Source of the DNA: Alphaproteobacteria bacterium
GTDB lineage: Bacteria > Planctomycetota > Phycisphaerae > UBA1845
Reading direction: 5' to 3'
DNA length: 64,000 nucleotides
Assembly: GCA_028285105.1 (NCBI GenBank)
Contig: JANQQE010000011.1
Location: 819,856 to 883,855, forward strand
Below, in pieces: positions 26,463-35,659 of this stretch. Below the pieces are notes generated by a model. The model worked only from the letters and a program-made list of their open reading frames with translations, did no database searches and had not been told where the DNA came from. The translations under genes were made by a program, and so were the position numbers. How positions within the stretch are numbered: the first letter of the stretch is position 1; each line of letters starts with the position of its first letter.

Positions 26463-27038
26463 TTGAACGAATCCGCAATTGAAAAAGCGATCGATGAACT
26501 TGCACCCACGATCCTTCGCTACATAGAACAACGAATGCCGCCATCGCTTCGGACCGGTGCCGACGCCGACGACATCCTCCAGGAAGTGCGGATGCGAATG
26601 CTCGAGCGCCGGAGCATGATTCGCCACAGTTCAAAACAGGTCATCGCGGGCTACTTAAAACGCACAGCCGACTCCATCTTGATCGACAAGTCCCGAAAAA
26701 AGAACCGCGTCTTCAATTCAAGTTCCGAGTTATTGCTTCGTTCCGAGTTCAAAGGCGCTATCGATGCATTCCCGGCAAAACGCAAAACCCCAAGCGCTGA
26801 GGCGCGTGCCATCGAAATCACCGAAATTATCCACGAAACGATCGATACTCTCCCAGAATCACAACAGGAACCTGTGCGGCTGTTCTACATTGAGCGCAAA
26901 TCTTATGAGCAGATCGGCGAGCAGCTCCAACTGACGCGCGGCGCTGTTCAAGGACTCTTGCGTCGGGGCGTCGCCAAACTTACGGAGAGGTTGAAGCGCC
27001 GTCTGTCCGAAGACATATTCCCCGAAGAGGATGACTAG
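26463..27038 (+). CDS. ECF-family RNA polymerase sigma factor
   Basis: A 191-residue sigma-70-family protein of the extracytoplasmic-function type found paired with Ser/Thr kinases in planctomycetes. Region 2 is ADADDILQEVRMRMLE followed by VIAGYLKRTADSILIDKSRKKNR. Region 4 is ESQQEPVRLFYIERKSYEQIGEQLQLTRGAVQGLLRRGVAKL, a clear helix-turn-helix. I place the start at TTG 26463 because AGGA stands 8 nt upstream; a GTG at 26424 is the alternative. The stop overlaps the start of the kinase gene, so the two are translationally coupled. The kinase probably controls this sigma factor, in place of a classical anti-sigma. Confidence 0.88.
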   Translation: MNESAIEKAIDELAPTILRYIEQRMPPSLRTGADADDILQEVRMRMLERRSMIRHSSKQVIAGYLKRTADSILIDKSRKKNRVFNSSSELLLRSEFKGAIDAFPAKRKTPSAEARAIEITEIIHETIDTLPESQQEPVRLFYIERKSYEQIGEQLQLTRGAVQGLLRRGVAKLTERLKRRLSEDIFPEEDD

Positions 27039-29595
27039 CGTGTCAGATCAACATCACAACATCGGCCAAATGCTGGACGAAGGACTCCTAAGAGCCGGAT
27101 ACTCTGTCGTAACCATTCTGAAAGCAGGTGGCAACGGGGCAGTCCTGAAGGCAACGCAGATTTCGACTGGCCGCGATGTCGCCGTCAAAGTACTTCCCAA
27201 TCCGCCGGCAGGCGATCAAAACCTATTCGACCCGAAGCGCGCGAAGCGATTCCGGCGCGAAATCAAAGTTGCGTCGCATCTGAACTCACAAAATCTGATT
27301 CCGGTGATCGACTACGGCGTTATCGAAGACCAGCCCTATTTCGTGATGCCGTTCATAGATGGCTTGCCTGTTGACGAGTATTGTTTCTTTCAAGGATTGT
27401 CGCTCAACGAGCGTCTCAAGCTATTTGTCAAGGTCCTGCGCGCCGTCGAACGCGCCCATCAAGCTGGCGTCCTTCACCGCGACCTTAAGCCTTCCAACAT
27501 CCTCGTTGACGCAGACGGCGAGCCATGCATTCTCGACTTTGGTTTGGCCAAGGCGATTGACGGAATTCGCTCAATCAAGGAAGTCGGCACAATCAGCAAT
27601 CCGCTCAACATAGTCGGAACGTTTCCCTACGTTAGCCCGGAACGCATTTTGGGCCCTTCACTCGAAGATGTTAGGGGAGATGTTTACGCATTGGGCGTGG
27701 TGTTGTTTCAAATGATCACACGATCAATGCCGATTGAGGTTACCGGCACCGCGTCTGATGTCGCCAAGAATATCACCTCACAGAAACCTCGGAAATTGCG
27801 CGACTCAATGGTTCCAGGCAACTGGGAATCGGACATCAATCCATACGAGATCAGCAGCGACTTGCAGGCCATCGTCTCCACCGCCCTTGAGAAAAAAATC
27901 GATGACCGCTACCAGTCCACAGGTGCATTTGCCGACGACATCGAGCGCCACCTTCAGGGACGCATTGTGCTGGCCCGATCTGAGCAAAGGTTAATCATGG
28001 CCCGCCGCGTCATTCGGCGGTTTCGCGTTCCGATTGCGGCCGCCTTGATTGCCATCGCCGTGCTGACTTGGTCGATCATCAAAGTCCGTGGCGAACGTAA
28101 TGCCGCCCGCACCGCAATGGCGGTGGCCCTTCAAGATCTGGACAACACCATCAACAACATAGATCGCGAATTGGAATTCGTCGCAGGCGGTAAGAAACTC
28201 CGCGAGCGTATACTCGCAAACGCCGAGGACTCGATCGAATTGCTGGCCACTTATGCTGCCGAGGATCCCAGTCTTGAGTCGCTCGGACTCGCATTGCTCG
28301 AAAGACAGGGAGATTTGGCTCGATCCAGTGGGGACGCCATAAAGGCCGAATCGTACTACCTGCGTGCCGCCGCTCGGCAACCCCATGATCCAACAGCCCG
28401 GGCGAGATTGCTTCGCAAGACCGGAAATGCGTTGGATGATGGAACCGAATACTTCCGGTCCGCGTTGGCAATCGCCCGTTCGGAGACTGTGACCGAAGAT
28501 GAACTGGCCCGCATTCTGATCGATACGTCTCGTGACGATTTTCTCAATGGCGAACATGCCCGCGCAGGTGAACGCATCGACGAAGCATTAGCTCTATTGC
28601 GCACAGAATTGAATGACGATGCGCTCCTCGCTACAGCGCTGGAATGGGATGGCGAATTGCAGGTCAAGCTCGGCAAACTCGCTCGCTCGCGTCGATCCCT
28701 TGAACGTTCCCTAAAGATTCGCGGTCAAGCACTCAAACAGGATCCAACGAATCTTTGGTTGAAAAGACGCCATATGATCTCATCGACTTGCCTGGCGACA
28801 TACATCGCGATGTCCCGCGAATTCGATCGTGCCATCTACCACGCAGAATCGGCAATCAAGACCGGCGAATTGCTGCACGAACTGGACCACAGCAATCCGG
28901 ACTACCGAAAAGGTCTGGTTTCAGCGAAAACACGTCTCGCCCGCATTCATCGCCAAGCCGGTCAATTGGAGCAGGCGAGATCGGCCTGCAAAGGTTCGAT
29001 CGAACTTGCGAAAAGATTCCCCTATGATGCCGCTGTTCAACGGCAATTGGGCTTTGCACTCGAGGAGAGCCGCAGAATTCTGTTGAAGTTGGATCTTCCA
29101 GATGAAGCGCTCGAGGATGCGAAGTTAGCACTTTCCGTTAGAACTTCCCTGGCCAATCGAAGGTTTGACGACGCCGAGTACCAAACCGAGGCGGCACGTT
29201 CGCATCAATCGGTTGCATCTTGCCTCCAAGAACTGGATCGCCATGACGATGCATTCGAACATCTGAGAGAAGCCGTGCGGATCAATGCAAAATTGCTCGA
29301 AAAACATCCGACGGTGCCAGACCGCATCGACCGCATCGCCGAAGCGGAGATCAATCTTGCGGCCTGGCACATTCGTCGAAGAACCCAGCGAGACGATCAA
29401 CTCGCCACCGTTTCACTGGATTCGGCGGAGCATGCGTTGCTCTCGCTGGAAGATCCGAGTCCCAATAGAAAACGATACTTGAGACTCATTGAGGAAGCCC
29501 GTTCAGTTATCGCCGAACGGAAGTACGATGACCCTATGCCGGCGGAATTGCCTCGCCGTCCGCTTCTTCAGGCTCGTCTTCACCCTCCGCGATAG
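27031..29595 (+). CDS. Transmembrane Ser/Thr protein kinase with C-terminal TPR/helical repeats
   Basis: An 854-residue Hanks-type kinase. The kinase domain (~24-310) has the Gly loop KAGGNGAVLKA, the ATP-binding Lys in VAVKVLP (Lys53), HRDLKPSN (149-156) and DFGLA (169-173), then GTFPYVSPER as the activation/P+1 segment. All catalytic residues are present. A single membrane helix follows (FRVPIAAALIAIAVLTWSII). The remaining ~500 residues form TPR-like helical pairs facing the periplasm, with a conserved look shared by planctomycete kinases. The start overlaps the sigma gene's stop. The 3' end overlaps by 62 bp the end of a converging gene. Confidence 0.9.
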   Translation: MTSVSDQHHNIGQMLDEGLLRAGYSVVTILKAGGNGAVLKATQISTGRDVAVKVLPNPPAGDQNLFDPKRAKRFRREIKVASHLNSQNLIPVIDYGVIEDQPYFVMPFIDGLPVDEYCFFQGLSLNERLKLFVKVLRAVERAHQAGVLHRDLKPSNILVDADGEPCILDFGLAKAIDGIRSIKEVGTISNPLNIVGTFPYVSPERILGPSLEDVRGDVYALGVVLFQMITRSMPIEVTGTASDVAKNITSQKPRKLRDSMVPGNWESDINPYEISSDLQAIVSTALEKKIDDRYQSTGAFADDIERHLQGRIVLARSEQRLIMARRVIRRFRVPIAAALIAIAVLTWSIIKVRGERNAARTAMAVALQDLDNTINNIDRELEFVAGGKKLRERILANAEDSIELLATYAAEDPSLESLGLALLERQGDLARSSGDAIKAESYYLRAAARQPHDPTARARLLRKTGNALDDGTEYFRSALAIARSETVTEDELARILIDTSRDDFLNGEHARAGERIDEALALLRTELNDDALLATALEWDGELQVKLGKLARSRRSLERSLKIRGQALKQDPTNLWLKRRHMISSTCLATYIAMSREFDRAIYHAESAIKTGELLHELDHSNPDYRKGLVSAKTRLARIHRQAGQLEQARSACKGSIELAKRFPYDAAVQRQLGFALEESRRILLKLDLPDEALEDAKLALSVRTSLANRRFDDAEYQTEAARSHQSVASCLQELDRHDDAFEHLREAVRINAKLLEKHPTVPDRIDRIAEAEINLAAWHIRRRTQRDDQLATVSLDSAEHALLSLEDPSPNRKRYLRLIEEARSVIAERKYDDPMPAELPRRPLLQARLHPPR

Positions 29596-30097
29596 GCGTG
29601 CTTTCGTTGACCTTGGTGAAGTCGTACGTCATGCCTGCAACATTACCGCTGTACATAGCCGCCTCTGTTCGGGTCAGCGAGCCCGGAGCGATGTCGTAAT
29701 CGAGATCGTCGCCAGTCCCATCGACATCAGCAGTTCCGACCAAGTCTGGAATGTCACCGAACTCATCGGATTCAGGATTGTCGATGTCATCGTGTTCGAC
29801 CCACCAGAATCCATCGGAGGTGTTGATTGTCGGAGAGGACTTCGTCCAGGACTCGACTGTCGCACCTTGTGCATCAACGTCGAGGATCTGAATTTTCGAC
29901 ACCTCCCACTTGACCCAGTCGTCTTCGCTCGACACCGCTTTGACGGTAAACTGGACCTCGAAATCCGGATCACTCTGTTCGTCCGATGGGTCCACCCGGA
30001 TGGTGTATGTCACCAGATGGTCGTCCGGCAGTGCCAGGGCCACACAGCTCCACAGGCAGCACCAAGCCGCCAACATCAACTTTGCGTACGTCTTCAT
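29534..30097 (-). CDS. Secreted acidic hypothetical protein
   Basis: A 187-residue exported protein of no recognised family. Its signal peptide (MKTYAKLMLAAWCCLWSCVA, then LALP) is followed by a beta-rich acidic domain with YTIRVDPSDEQSDPDF, FTVKAVSSEDDWVKWEVSKI and FWWVEHDDIDNP, ending in an acidic/Pro tail. ATG 30097 is well supported by AAGGAG 7 nt upstream; an upstream in-frame extension has no signal peptide. It converges with the kinase gene and overlaps its last 62 bp, so one of the two coding ends may be recently extended. It belongs to the island cargo. Confidence 0.7.
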   Translation of the reverse strand: MKTYAKLMLAAWCCLWSCVALALPDDHLVTYTIRVDPSDEQSDPDFEVQFTVKAVSSEDDWVKWEVSKIQILDVDAQGATVESWTKSSPTINTSDGFWWVEHDDIDNPESDEFGDIPDLVGTADVDGTGDDLDYDIAPGSLTRTEAAMYSGNVAGMTYDFTKVNESTPIAEGEDEPEEADGEAIPPA

Positions 30098-30303
30098 GGG
30101 GAACTCTCCTTGTGAAAATGGGGGAAAAAGGTAGGCAGGAGTCACTTTGACTCCGAAACGCCCGCCTGATTCTTGATTCACAAGGAACCCGATTCCCGAT
30201 TTCCAGAAAAATGGGCGCAAAAAATCCAGATTTTTCAGATTTTTTTTTCAAATCGGGGATGTTCGAGGTTAAAGTGGTGGCGAATACCCCACGCACGCCG
30301 GAA

Positions 30304-30424
30304 AGCCAGCCGGTTTTTGAGATGTAAATTAGCTGGCTGGAAGGAAAGGTTTGGTCGGTCGAGCAAAAGCAAAGGCCGAGGTGCACCCGACCTGCTCCAA
30401 GGGCCGGTGAATGCTCGACCGACC
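30304..30424. ncRNA. Two-hairpin structured intergenic element (RNA candidate)
   Basis: A 7-bp hairpin (30304-30310 with 30332-30338) precedes a 13-bp perfect arm pair (30353-30365 with 30412-30424, GGTCGGTCGAGCA and its complement). It sits in the ~450-bp gap between the secreted hypothetical and the PH-domain gene. Nothing else convincing is in that gap. It could be a leader, a small RNA or a relic inverted repeat. Confidence 0.4.
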
Positions 30425-30548
30425 ACATTTCTTTCTATCGGACCAAGTCTCTAGGCGTCAAGCGAATTCTGGAAACGGCGACATCGGTGGGTTTCTCGCG
30501 TCGATGCTCTATTCGACTTGACGGTCTCTCTTTCTAGAGGTCAGGGAG

Positions 30549-31043
30549 TTGTTCAGATGCCTACTAAATCCAGTGATGGTTACGGGGCTTTTTGAGGGAT
30601 CCGCTTCTCAACTCAACAATCTAGCGCTGTATTTGTGCTTCTTTGAAGCGATTTATTCTGGCGCAGTCGCTGAGGGATTTGAGGTTGACAGTAAATGGAT
30701 TCGACTTGGGATCCCAACATTTTTCATCCTTGTTGCCATAAACGCTTTCATCTCCGTTCGATTCAAGGTCTACCGGGTAACCAACGAAAGAATCGAAGTC
30801 GAAAAAGGACTGATCTCGAAACGGATAGATCACATCGATCTCTTTCAGGTGAAGGATACGAAGCTCAAGGTCGGGATCATCGATCGCTTGTTTGGCATTG
30901 GTGACGTGATCATTATTTCCGAAGACTCAACCGATTCAGAATTGACGGTACAAGACATCCGGTGGCCGCGGGCCCTTTACGATCAACTCAAGAAGGAAGC
31001 CGTCCGGGCCGATCGCCGCCGCGGTATTTTGCACTTGGATTGA
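30549..31043 (+). CDS. PH-domain (bPH2/YdbS-like) membrane protein
   Basis: A ~164-residue protein. Two hydrophobic segments (LALYLCFFEAIYSGAVA and GIPTFFILVAINAFISV) precede a bacterial PH domain: FKVYRVTNERIEVEKGLISK, DLFQVKDTKLKVGIIDRLFGIGDVIII, then STDSELTVQDIRWPRALYDQLKK. That last part is the family's usual end. Likely inner-membrane anchored with the PH domain inside; function unknown. A TTG start at 30549 with AGAGG upstream is my best reading; ATG 30576 is possible. It is the only gene in the window of this family. Confidence 0.72.
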   Translation: MFRCLLNPVMVTGLFEGSASQLNNLALYLCFFEAIYSGAVAEGFEVDSKWIRLGIPTFFILVAINAFISVRFKVYRVTNERIEVEKGLISKRIDHIDLFQVKDTKLKVGIIDRLFGIGDVIIISEDSTDSELTVQDIRWPRALYDQLKKEAVRADRRRGILHLD

Positions 31044-31049
31044 TGCCGT

Positions 31050-31541
31050 TCAGGTCGTTGGCTCACTCTTATATGACTGCGAATCGCCAGCTGGTTCCCC
31101 GCACTCAGAGCAAATATTGCTTTCATTGCCTCGCAAGTCGTATCCGCACTTTGTGCACAAGCCTCTTTTGCGACGAATCCTTCGACGTCGAATGGGCGCG
31201 TAAACGAACATGGCGAGACCGCTAAAAACAACAGCGGGAACCCACAGCGGCAGGATGTAATGACGGTACTGTTGTCCGTAGACTCCCGGAATAACAACAG
31301 ACATGATTCCGTAACCGCGAGAGTACTCCCTTGCCGTCTCGTACCCATACCACGTAAAGAGTGTGCGTGGATGCTTTGAAGCCCGTTCCTGACACCTGAA
31401 TGTTCCGTTAAAGAGTCGCCAGATATAGTTGGCCGAGTTGTACGCGATGTATGTGTAACTTAACCCCCATGACACAAACGTGACGAAATTCATCGTCACC
31501 AAGAACACGAGAATTGAACGCCGAATCTTCATTTTTGCCAC
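31050..31541 (-). CDS. Zinc-ribbon membrane protein
   Basis: A 163-residue protein with an N-terminal membrane helix (ILVFLVTMNFVTFVSWGLSY), a large outside loop, a second helix (LPLWVPAVVFSGLAMFVYA), and a cytoplasmic C-terminal zinc ribbon: CTKCGYDLRGNESNICSECG. That ribbon is the sort common in Phycisphaerae. Function is unknown; a metal-binding sensor or structural role is possible. It converges with the PH-domain gene (6-bp gap). It is one of several related proteins in the island. Confidence 0.7.
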   Translation of the reverse strand: MAKMKIRRSILVFLVTMNFVTFVSWGLSYTYIAYNSANYIWRLFNGTFRCQERASKHPRTLFTWYGYETAREYSRGYGIMSVVIPGVYGQQYRHYILPLWVPAVVFSGLAMFVYAPIRRRRIRRKRGLCTKCGYDLRGNESNICSECGEPAGDSQSYKSEPTT

Positions 31542-31679
31542 AATGGAAAGAGTTTCGTTGATTCATACACAACACCAAGGGCTTGGTTGCGACTTGATCT
31601 AGATTCGTATTTGATCACCCAATAGGCGTAGAATGATTTGACGCTAAGCGAAGGCGATGCCATCTTCAACGCATGTCAT

Positions 31680-32516
31680 TCAAATAGATGATCCTGGCGA
31701 TTGTGCCTGACGATCTCGACGATAGAACCAAACAGTTAGCCCGGTCAAGGGTGCCAAGAACATCCAGAGCGGTATGGTGACTCTGAGTTTGGACTTTCTC
31801 CAAGAAAGCCTCGGTAGCATCATTGCGCGATTCGAGAATTTTCCCTCGCACGATAGATGTGATGCCTCAATGTTTTCCGAGAACTTTAGCCCTACAGCGC
31901 TCCAATGAACCCCGCCGGTGTGATTTGGAAACCACCCGCCGACGGCCCACTTGAACGCAACAAATTGCGTAACCAACATGAATGCGCCGAGCATGATGCA
32001 GGTCACAAGACTGATCTTCTTCAGACGCCGAACGCGTACACCAAACACCCGGTCGCTCTTCCTTGGAGCCAAAGCCACAACTGTCCCGCACTCCGGACAT
32101 ACCCCTGATTCATTGCCCGTCAAGTTATAGCCACACTTACGGCAGCAACATGAGGTTTGTCTAGGATCGAGACGAAAGAGCACGGCTGTGACAACGGTCA
32201 ATGGCGTGAGAATCAACCACAGCGGAATCTCAACGCTTGAGTGATTGCCTACTCGGCGTATGTTCGGAAAGACTAACCAAATTTTCAAAGGACGAGAAAA
32301 CCACGATATGCGCCAGTTGTAATACTCTCCGGGGTTTACGATTATTGAGCCCGCTGTGAGCTTCCCGTGGTGGTCGAACCTCCACCAATTGACAGTCCAC
32401 TCAATCGTGCCTACGAAGGTAATCAGCATTGCAGTTGCAATCACGGCAGACGCAGTGAGAAATAACCACTTGAGGCGTCTGCGATGGCGAAGAACGGATG
32501 GAGCGTGAAGTTTCAT
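31680..32516 (-). CDS. Duplicated zinc-ribbon membrane protein (two fused copies)
   Basis: A 278-residue protein made of two related halves. The first has a membrane helix (LFLTASAVIATAMLITFVG), a loop, a second helix (IPLWLILTPLTVVTAVLF) and the zinc ribbon CCRKCGYNLTGNESGVCPECG. The second repeats the order (LVTCIMLGAFMLVTQFVAF, loop, IPLWMFLAPLTGLTVWFY) but ends with no ribbon cysteines. So the gene looks like an in-frame tandem duplication with loss of one ribbon. It is the same family as the neighbours at 31050 and 32689. Function unknown. Confidence 0.68.
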   Translation of the reverse strand: MKLHAPSVLRHRRRLKWLFLTASAVIATAMLITFVGTIEWTVNWWRFDHHGKLTAGSIIVNPGEYYNWRISWFSRPLKIWLVFPNIRRVGNHSSVEIPLWLILTPLTVVTAVLFRLDPRQTSCCCRKCGYNLTGNESGVCPECGTVVALAPRKSDRVFGVRVRRLKKISLVTCIMLGAFMLVTQFVAFKWAVGGWFPNHTGGVHWSAVGLKFSENIEASHLSCEGKFSNRAMMLPRLSWRKSKLRVTIPLWMFLAPLTGLTVWFYRRDRQAQSPGSSI

Positions 32517-32688
32517 TACGTGTTGGTAACCGTGTTAGGGCGGGAGGATGCAGCTTAATTCGATTGTCTTCGAAGAACTATTCTAGGCGTGTAATTCGCT
32601 AACGGACGAAATGGAACTTAGGACACTACCCAGCGATTCAGTTACTTGCAAGAATTGACCGCCGAATACGATAGCAGATAATCTCGTC

Positions 32689-32958
32689 ATGCGCACTTCA
32701 CATGAACATGTCACTTTTTTCCTGGTCGCCTTCACCTTGATCGGTTGGACAGCTTGGATCCTCTCTACGCTAACGGGCTACACGCCGTTAATTCGGATGT
32801 TGCCGTTTGTATACGCACTAACCGCAACATCCTGTGTTGGGTGGGTCATGTCAGTTTTTGCACCCTCTCGTGATCAATACACTCGGTGCAGAAAATGCAA
32901 TCACATCCTTTGGGGATTGAGCGAACCTCGATGTCCAGAATGCGGAACGCCGATTTGA
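32689..32958 (+). CDS. Short zinc-ribbon membrane protein
   Basis: An 89-residue protein with two membrane helices (FFLVAFTLIGWTAWILSTL and LPFVYALTATSCVGWVMSVF) and a C-terminal ribbon CRKCNHILWGLSEPRCPECG. It is a compact relative of the 31050 and 31680 proteins on the opposite strand, without the large outside loop. Function unknown. Confidence 0.6.
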   Translation: MRTSHEHVTFFLVAFTLIGWTAWILSTLTGYTPLIRMLPFVYALTATSCVGWVMSVFAPSRDQYTRCRKCNHILWGLSEPRCPECGTPI

Positions 32959-33345
32959 ATGGGTTCCTTTCGCTTCAATACCATTCACCTGCAGCTAGCT
33001 TAACGTCGTTGTTATTCATTAACGTACGTTACCTAGGGAGTTTTACGGATACGAGTTCGCGCCGAAAGGCATCACTCCAGAAATTCCCTCTCTTATCCAT
33101 GATTAATCCCCACTGCCTGTTCGGAAAATCTCGCGGGGTAGATTCCCAATTGTATTCAAGAATATGTCTTCTTAGAATACTGCTTCACCTTGGTCGGGTG
33201 GAGCAACCATTTGCAATTCAGATCGTCGATTCAGTTCCTCGCACCTCAACGGTGCATAGCTCAGTCGAGTAAGCGGGCTAAGCCAGGAATCGTTCTGCGC
33301 ACAACTTTCGATTTTCCGAGCCGTGAAACAGAAAGGAGTAGCATT
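32959..33345. other. Gap without a convincing gene
   Basis: About 390 bp between the short zinc-ribbon gene and the next secreted protein. Open frames here lack ribosome sites and protein-like composition. AAAGGAG just before 33346 is the ribosome site of the next gene. Confidence 0.4.
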
Positions 33346-34836
33346 ATGTCACTTTTCCCTCGACGGACAGCTAACGCCAGAGTCGCAATCCTATGCCTGC
33401 TTTTTTCGCTCGCGTTTTCGCCCAAATCATCGAGCGTGCTAGCCGACCCTCCTCAACAATGGACCGATGTGAAAGAAGGACTTGCTGACCACGTTCCGGC
33501 AAATAGGTCTATTCGAATTGGGCCGATCAATGGCCTGACGACAGAGTGGCACCCTGTACCTCAAAACTGTTGCGTACCGATTGGAACAAAACTTCAACTC
33601 GAATTGGCCGGCCTATCAAAGACTGACAAAGTTCAATGGAACGGAGCGCGGGAATTTGCCCGATCAAATTCGTCTTCCAAATCGGCGTGCATGCTAATGA
33701 ATGAAGGAGAGCAAACAATCGAAGTTGTTGTGACGCCCAGAGAAGGGAATACTTGGAATCGATCGATTCAAGTGCAGGTCATCGATGTTCGACCACAAGA
33801 CATCTCATGCAACGTTGAAGTCAGTGCTTCACCATTTGATGTGGATGAGGATTCTTCAAACGAAACAACGCTTGAATATTTCTTTCCAGTCAGTGAATCG
33901 ATCGCACATATTGGACGCATTGGGCCTAATCATTACCGAACTTCAGTTGCACGGACATTCGATCTAAGAGTGGCAACTGAGCCCGCGGGATTTGAGTCGA
34001 TGATGGAATGGCGGCGCGGGGATTCCACGATTGAATTTGGCGAAAAGCTGACGCGGCAGGTTTTTGATTCGCCGGGCACGCGCACATTCTCGACAGGCGC
34101 GATCGATCGCCAAGAGGATGTCCGCGTCGACATCTATAATGTGGAGATCACAAGTCACCAAACCGACCTTGACGAGATACCCGAAGGGCAGATGGTTACG
34201 TTCGTCGTTTCAACAGATCCACCGGGCCACGAAGAAGACGTGAGATGGTTGTCCAGCACCAAGTTTGGATCCGCGATGCCGGTTGTCGGCCACGGACCGA
34301 CGTTTTCAGTTCGGTTTGAAGATACTTGGGGAGAACTACCTGACGGATCTCAATTTCGATGGCTAGGCGTCAGGGCAGATAATGCGGCATTCGGGAACGA
34401 CAACAACTGCTCAGCGAACGAGAGCATTATTGTCTCCGGCGTGCAAGTCAACGGAAGCGACAATGCAAATATTTCCGCGTTCGTTGAAAATGCAAGTCAA
34501 GACACCGATTACTCCCTTTGTCTTAGACTTGCTCAAGGAGGTCTGAGTTGCCATCCGTTGTCAATCAACCCTTCTGGAACTTCCAACACCGTTGAATGGC
34601 TTGACGTGGCCCCAACGCTTCCTGGACAAGGATTTCATTTTGTTCAACTAACAGGCTGCGCAATTGTGCCAGCCGGGAGCATCTCGCCGATTGCCTTCGG
34701 GTCGTGCAACGTGCAAGGATGCGATCCGGGGCCTTCGAATTGCGAGGGGTGGTTCTTTTGCGGCGCCTTTTTTGCACCTTGCTGCGAGTGTACTGACACT
34801 GGTGCATCATGCGGATGCGCTTTGTTTTGCGGTTAA
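33346..34836 (+). CDS. Secreted Ig-like protein with a Cys-rich C-terminus
   Basis: A 496-residue exported protein. The ATG has AGAAAGGAG 7-8 nt upstream and opens a signal peptide (MSLFPRRTANARVAILCLLF, then SLAFS). The body has two or three beta-sandwich-like stretches (for example HQTDLDEIPEGQMVTFVVST). The last ~45 residues are unusually Cys-rich: CNVQGCDPGPSNC, FCGAFFAPCCECTDTGASCGC and a final FCG, about ten cysteines. This resembles the compact Cys tails seen in several exported bacterial peptides, but no family is recognised. It is the largest exported cargo of the island. Confidence 0.68.
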   Translation: MSLFPRRTANARVAILCLLFSLAFSPKSSSVLADPPQQWTDVKEGLADHVPANRSIRIGPINGLTTEWHPVPQNCCVPIGTKLQLELAGLSKTDKVQWNGAREFARSNSSSKSACMLMNEGEQTIEVVVTPREGNTWNRSIQVQVIDVRPQDISCNVEVSASPFDVDEDSSNETTLEYFFPVSESIAHIGRIGPNHYRTSVARTFDLRVATEPAGFESMMEWRRGDSTIEFGEKLTRQVFDSPGTRTFSTGAIDRQEDVRVDIYNVEITSHQTDLDEIPEGQMVTFVVSTDPPGHEEDVRWLSSTKFGSAMPVVGHGPTFSVRFEDTWGELPDGSQFRWLGVRADNAAFGNDNNCSANESIIVSGVQVNGSDNANISAFVENASQDTDYSLCLRLAQGGLSCHPLSINPSGTSNTVEWLDVAPTLPGQGFHFVQLTGCAIVPAGSISPIAFGSCNVQGCDPGPSNCEGWFFCGAFFAPCCECTDTGASCGCALFCG

Positions 34837-35343
34837 AGCATAGATCTAGTTTGAGTAGTGTCCTAATTCGATATATGAATGGATTCTAATTAGAATTCAC
34901 CGACTGGACACGGCAACCAACTCGTCGCAACGACAACATCGATCTGAACCGTCTTGGCCGCTTCATTCCCCGCGCATCGACAACGCTTCTTGCAAATGCG
35001 AACGCCGCTCGAATGCTGCTGATTCCACTTGCACGGATCGCATGATCTTCTACGTTCCTCCCGATCATTGGCTTCGAGGTCGTTGAATCGCAGAATAACC
35101 TGCGTACTTTGTGTTTCTTCCTGGTTCGGTGCGTTGAAACGCTTGAGCGCCGAAGCTGGAAGGCGGTCCTTGTGATCTTCGATCAGCCTGTCGATTTGCG
35201 TTGATCTCAACTCAGCGTCACCTGCATTGAGGGACGGTTCGGCAGCGATGGCGTTGTCAGCGTGTATGTGCCCGCCAAAACCTCATAAACCAGTCGGTAG
35301 TGCCTAATTTGGATCAAGGCCAAAGCGTCTAACAAGCAAACCC
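34837..35343. other. Gap with only doubtful openings
   Basis: About 500 bp. A minus-strand opening at 34890-35210 begins with TTG, is Arg/Cys-rich and overlaps another opening, so I do not call it. The region contains two copies of the motif TAGTG(T)CCTAATT, at 34856 and about 35298. Confidence 0.4.
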
Positions 35344-35529
35344 CTAAGCGAGCATACGCACGACAAAAATAAGCAGTGCGACAAACGCAAGGCCCATGAC
35401 GGACATACCGACCCTGAAAAACACTTTCTGACCGAATTGCACATAGACGAATATCGCGAGAAAGATGAGAACAAAAGGGCTTCCATATACAAGGAAGAGG
35501 CCCACCCACAGGCTGTCCCAATTACACAT
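35344..35529 (-). CDS. Small two-helix membrane protein
   Basis: A 61-residue protein, MCNWDSLWVGLFLVYGSPFV then LIFLAIFVYVQFGQ and a second helix (MSVMGLAFVALLIFVVRML). GGGGA is 9 nt before ATG 35529. It is the last of a run of small minus-strand membrane genes in the island. Not recognised. Confidence 0.55.
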   Translation of the reverse strand: MCNWDSLWVGLFLVYGSPFVLIFLAIFVYVQFGQKVFFRVGMSVMGLAFVALLIFVVRMLA

Positions 35530-35646
35530 CGCCAAGTCCCCAATTACGACGATCTAAATACGGGCATGCTAACCGCGATACGCCGAGTGTCGGCTGCAAA
35601 TGATGTGATTTCAATGGCCCAAGTGTTATTCATGGCGGAAGCCGGG

Positions 35647-35659
35647 TAGTGTCCTAATT
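35647..35659. repeat. Recurring TAGTGTCCTAATT motif
   Basis: The 13-mer is exact here and at 34856-34868. It occurs with one base missing at about 35298-35311, partly at 35786-35797, and 10 nt of it in reverse at 32619-32628. In the small-gene cluster it marks the 3' ends of minus-strand frames. Confidence 0.6.

Noticed and set aside
35320-35345. RYYYAAC-like site (GTCTAAC) suggesting an integron attC
   Set aside because: No matching GTTRRRY partner or paired L boxes within 150 bp, and no integron integrase seen.
35207-35521. 104-codon minus-strand opening overlapping the small membrane gene
   Set aside because: Cys/Arg-rich out-of-frame shadow over most of its length.
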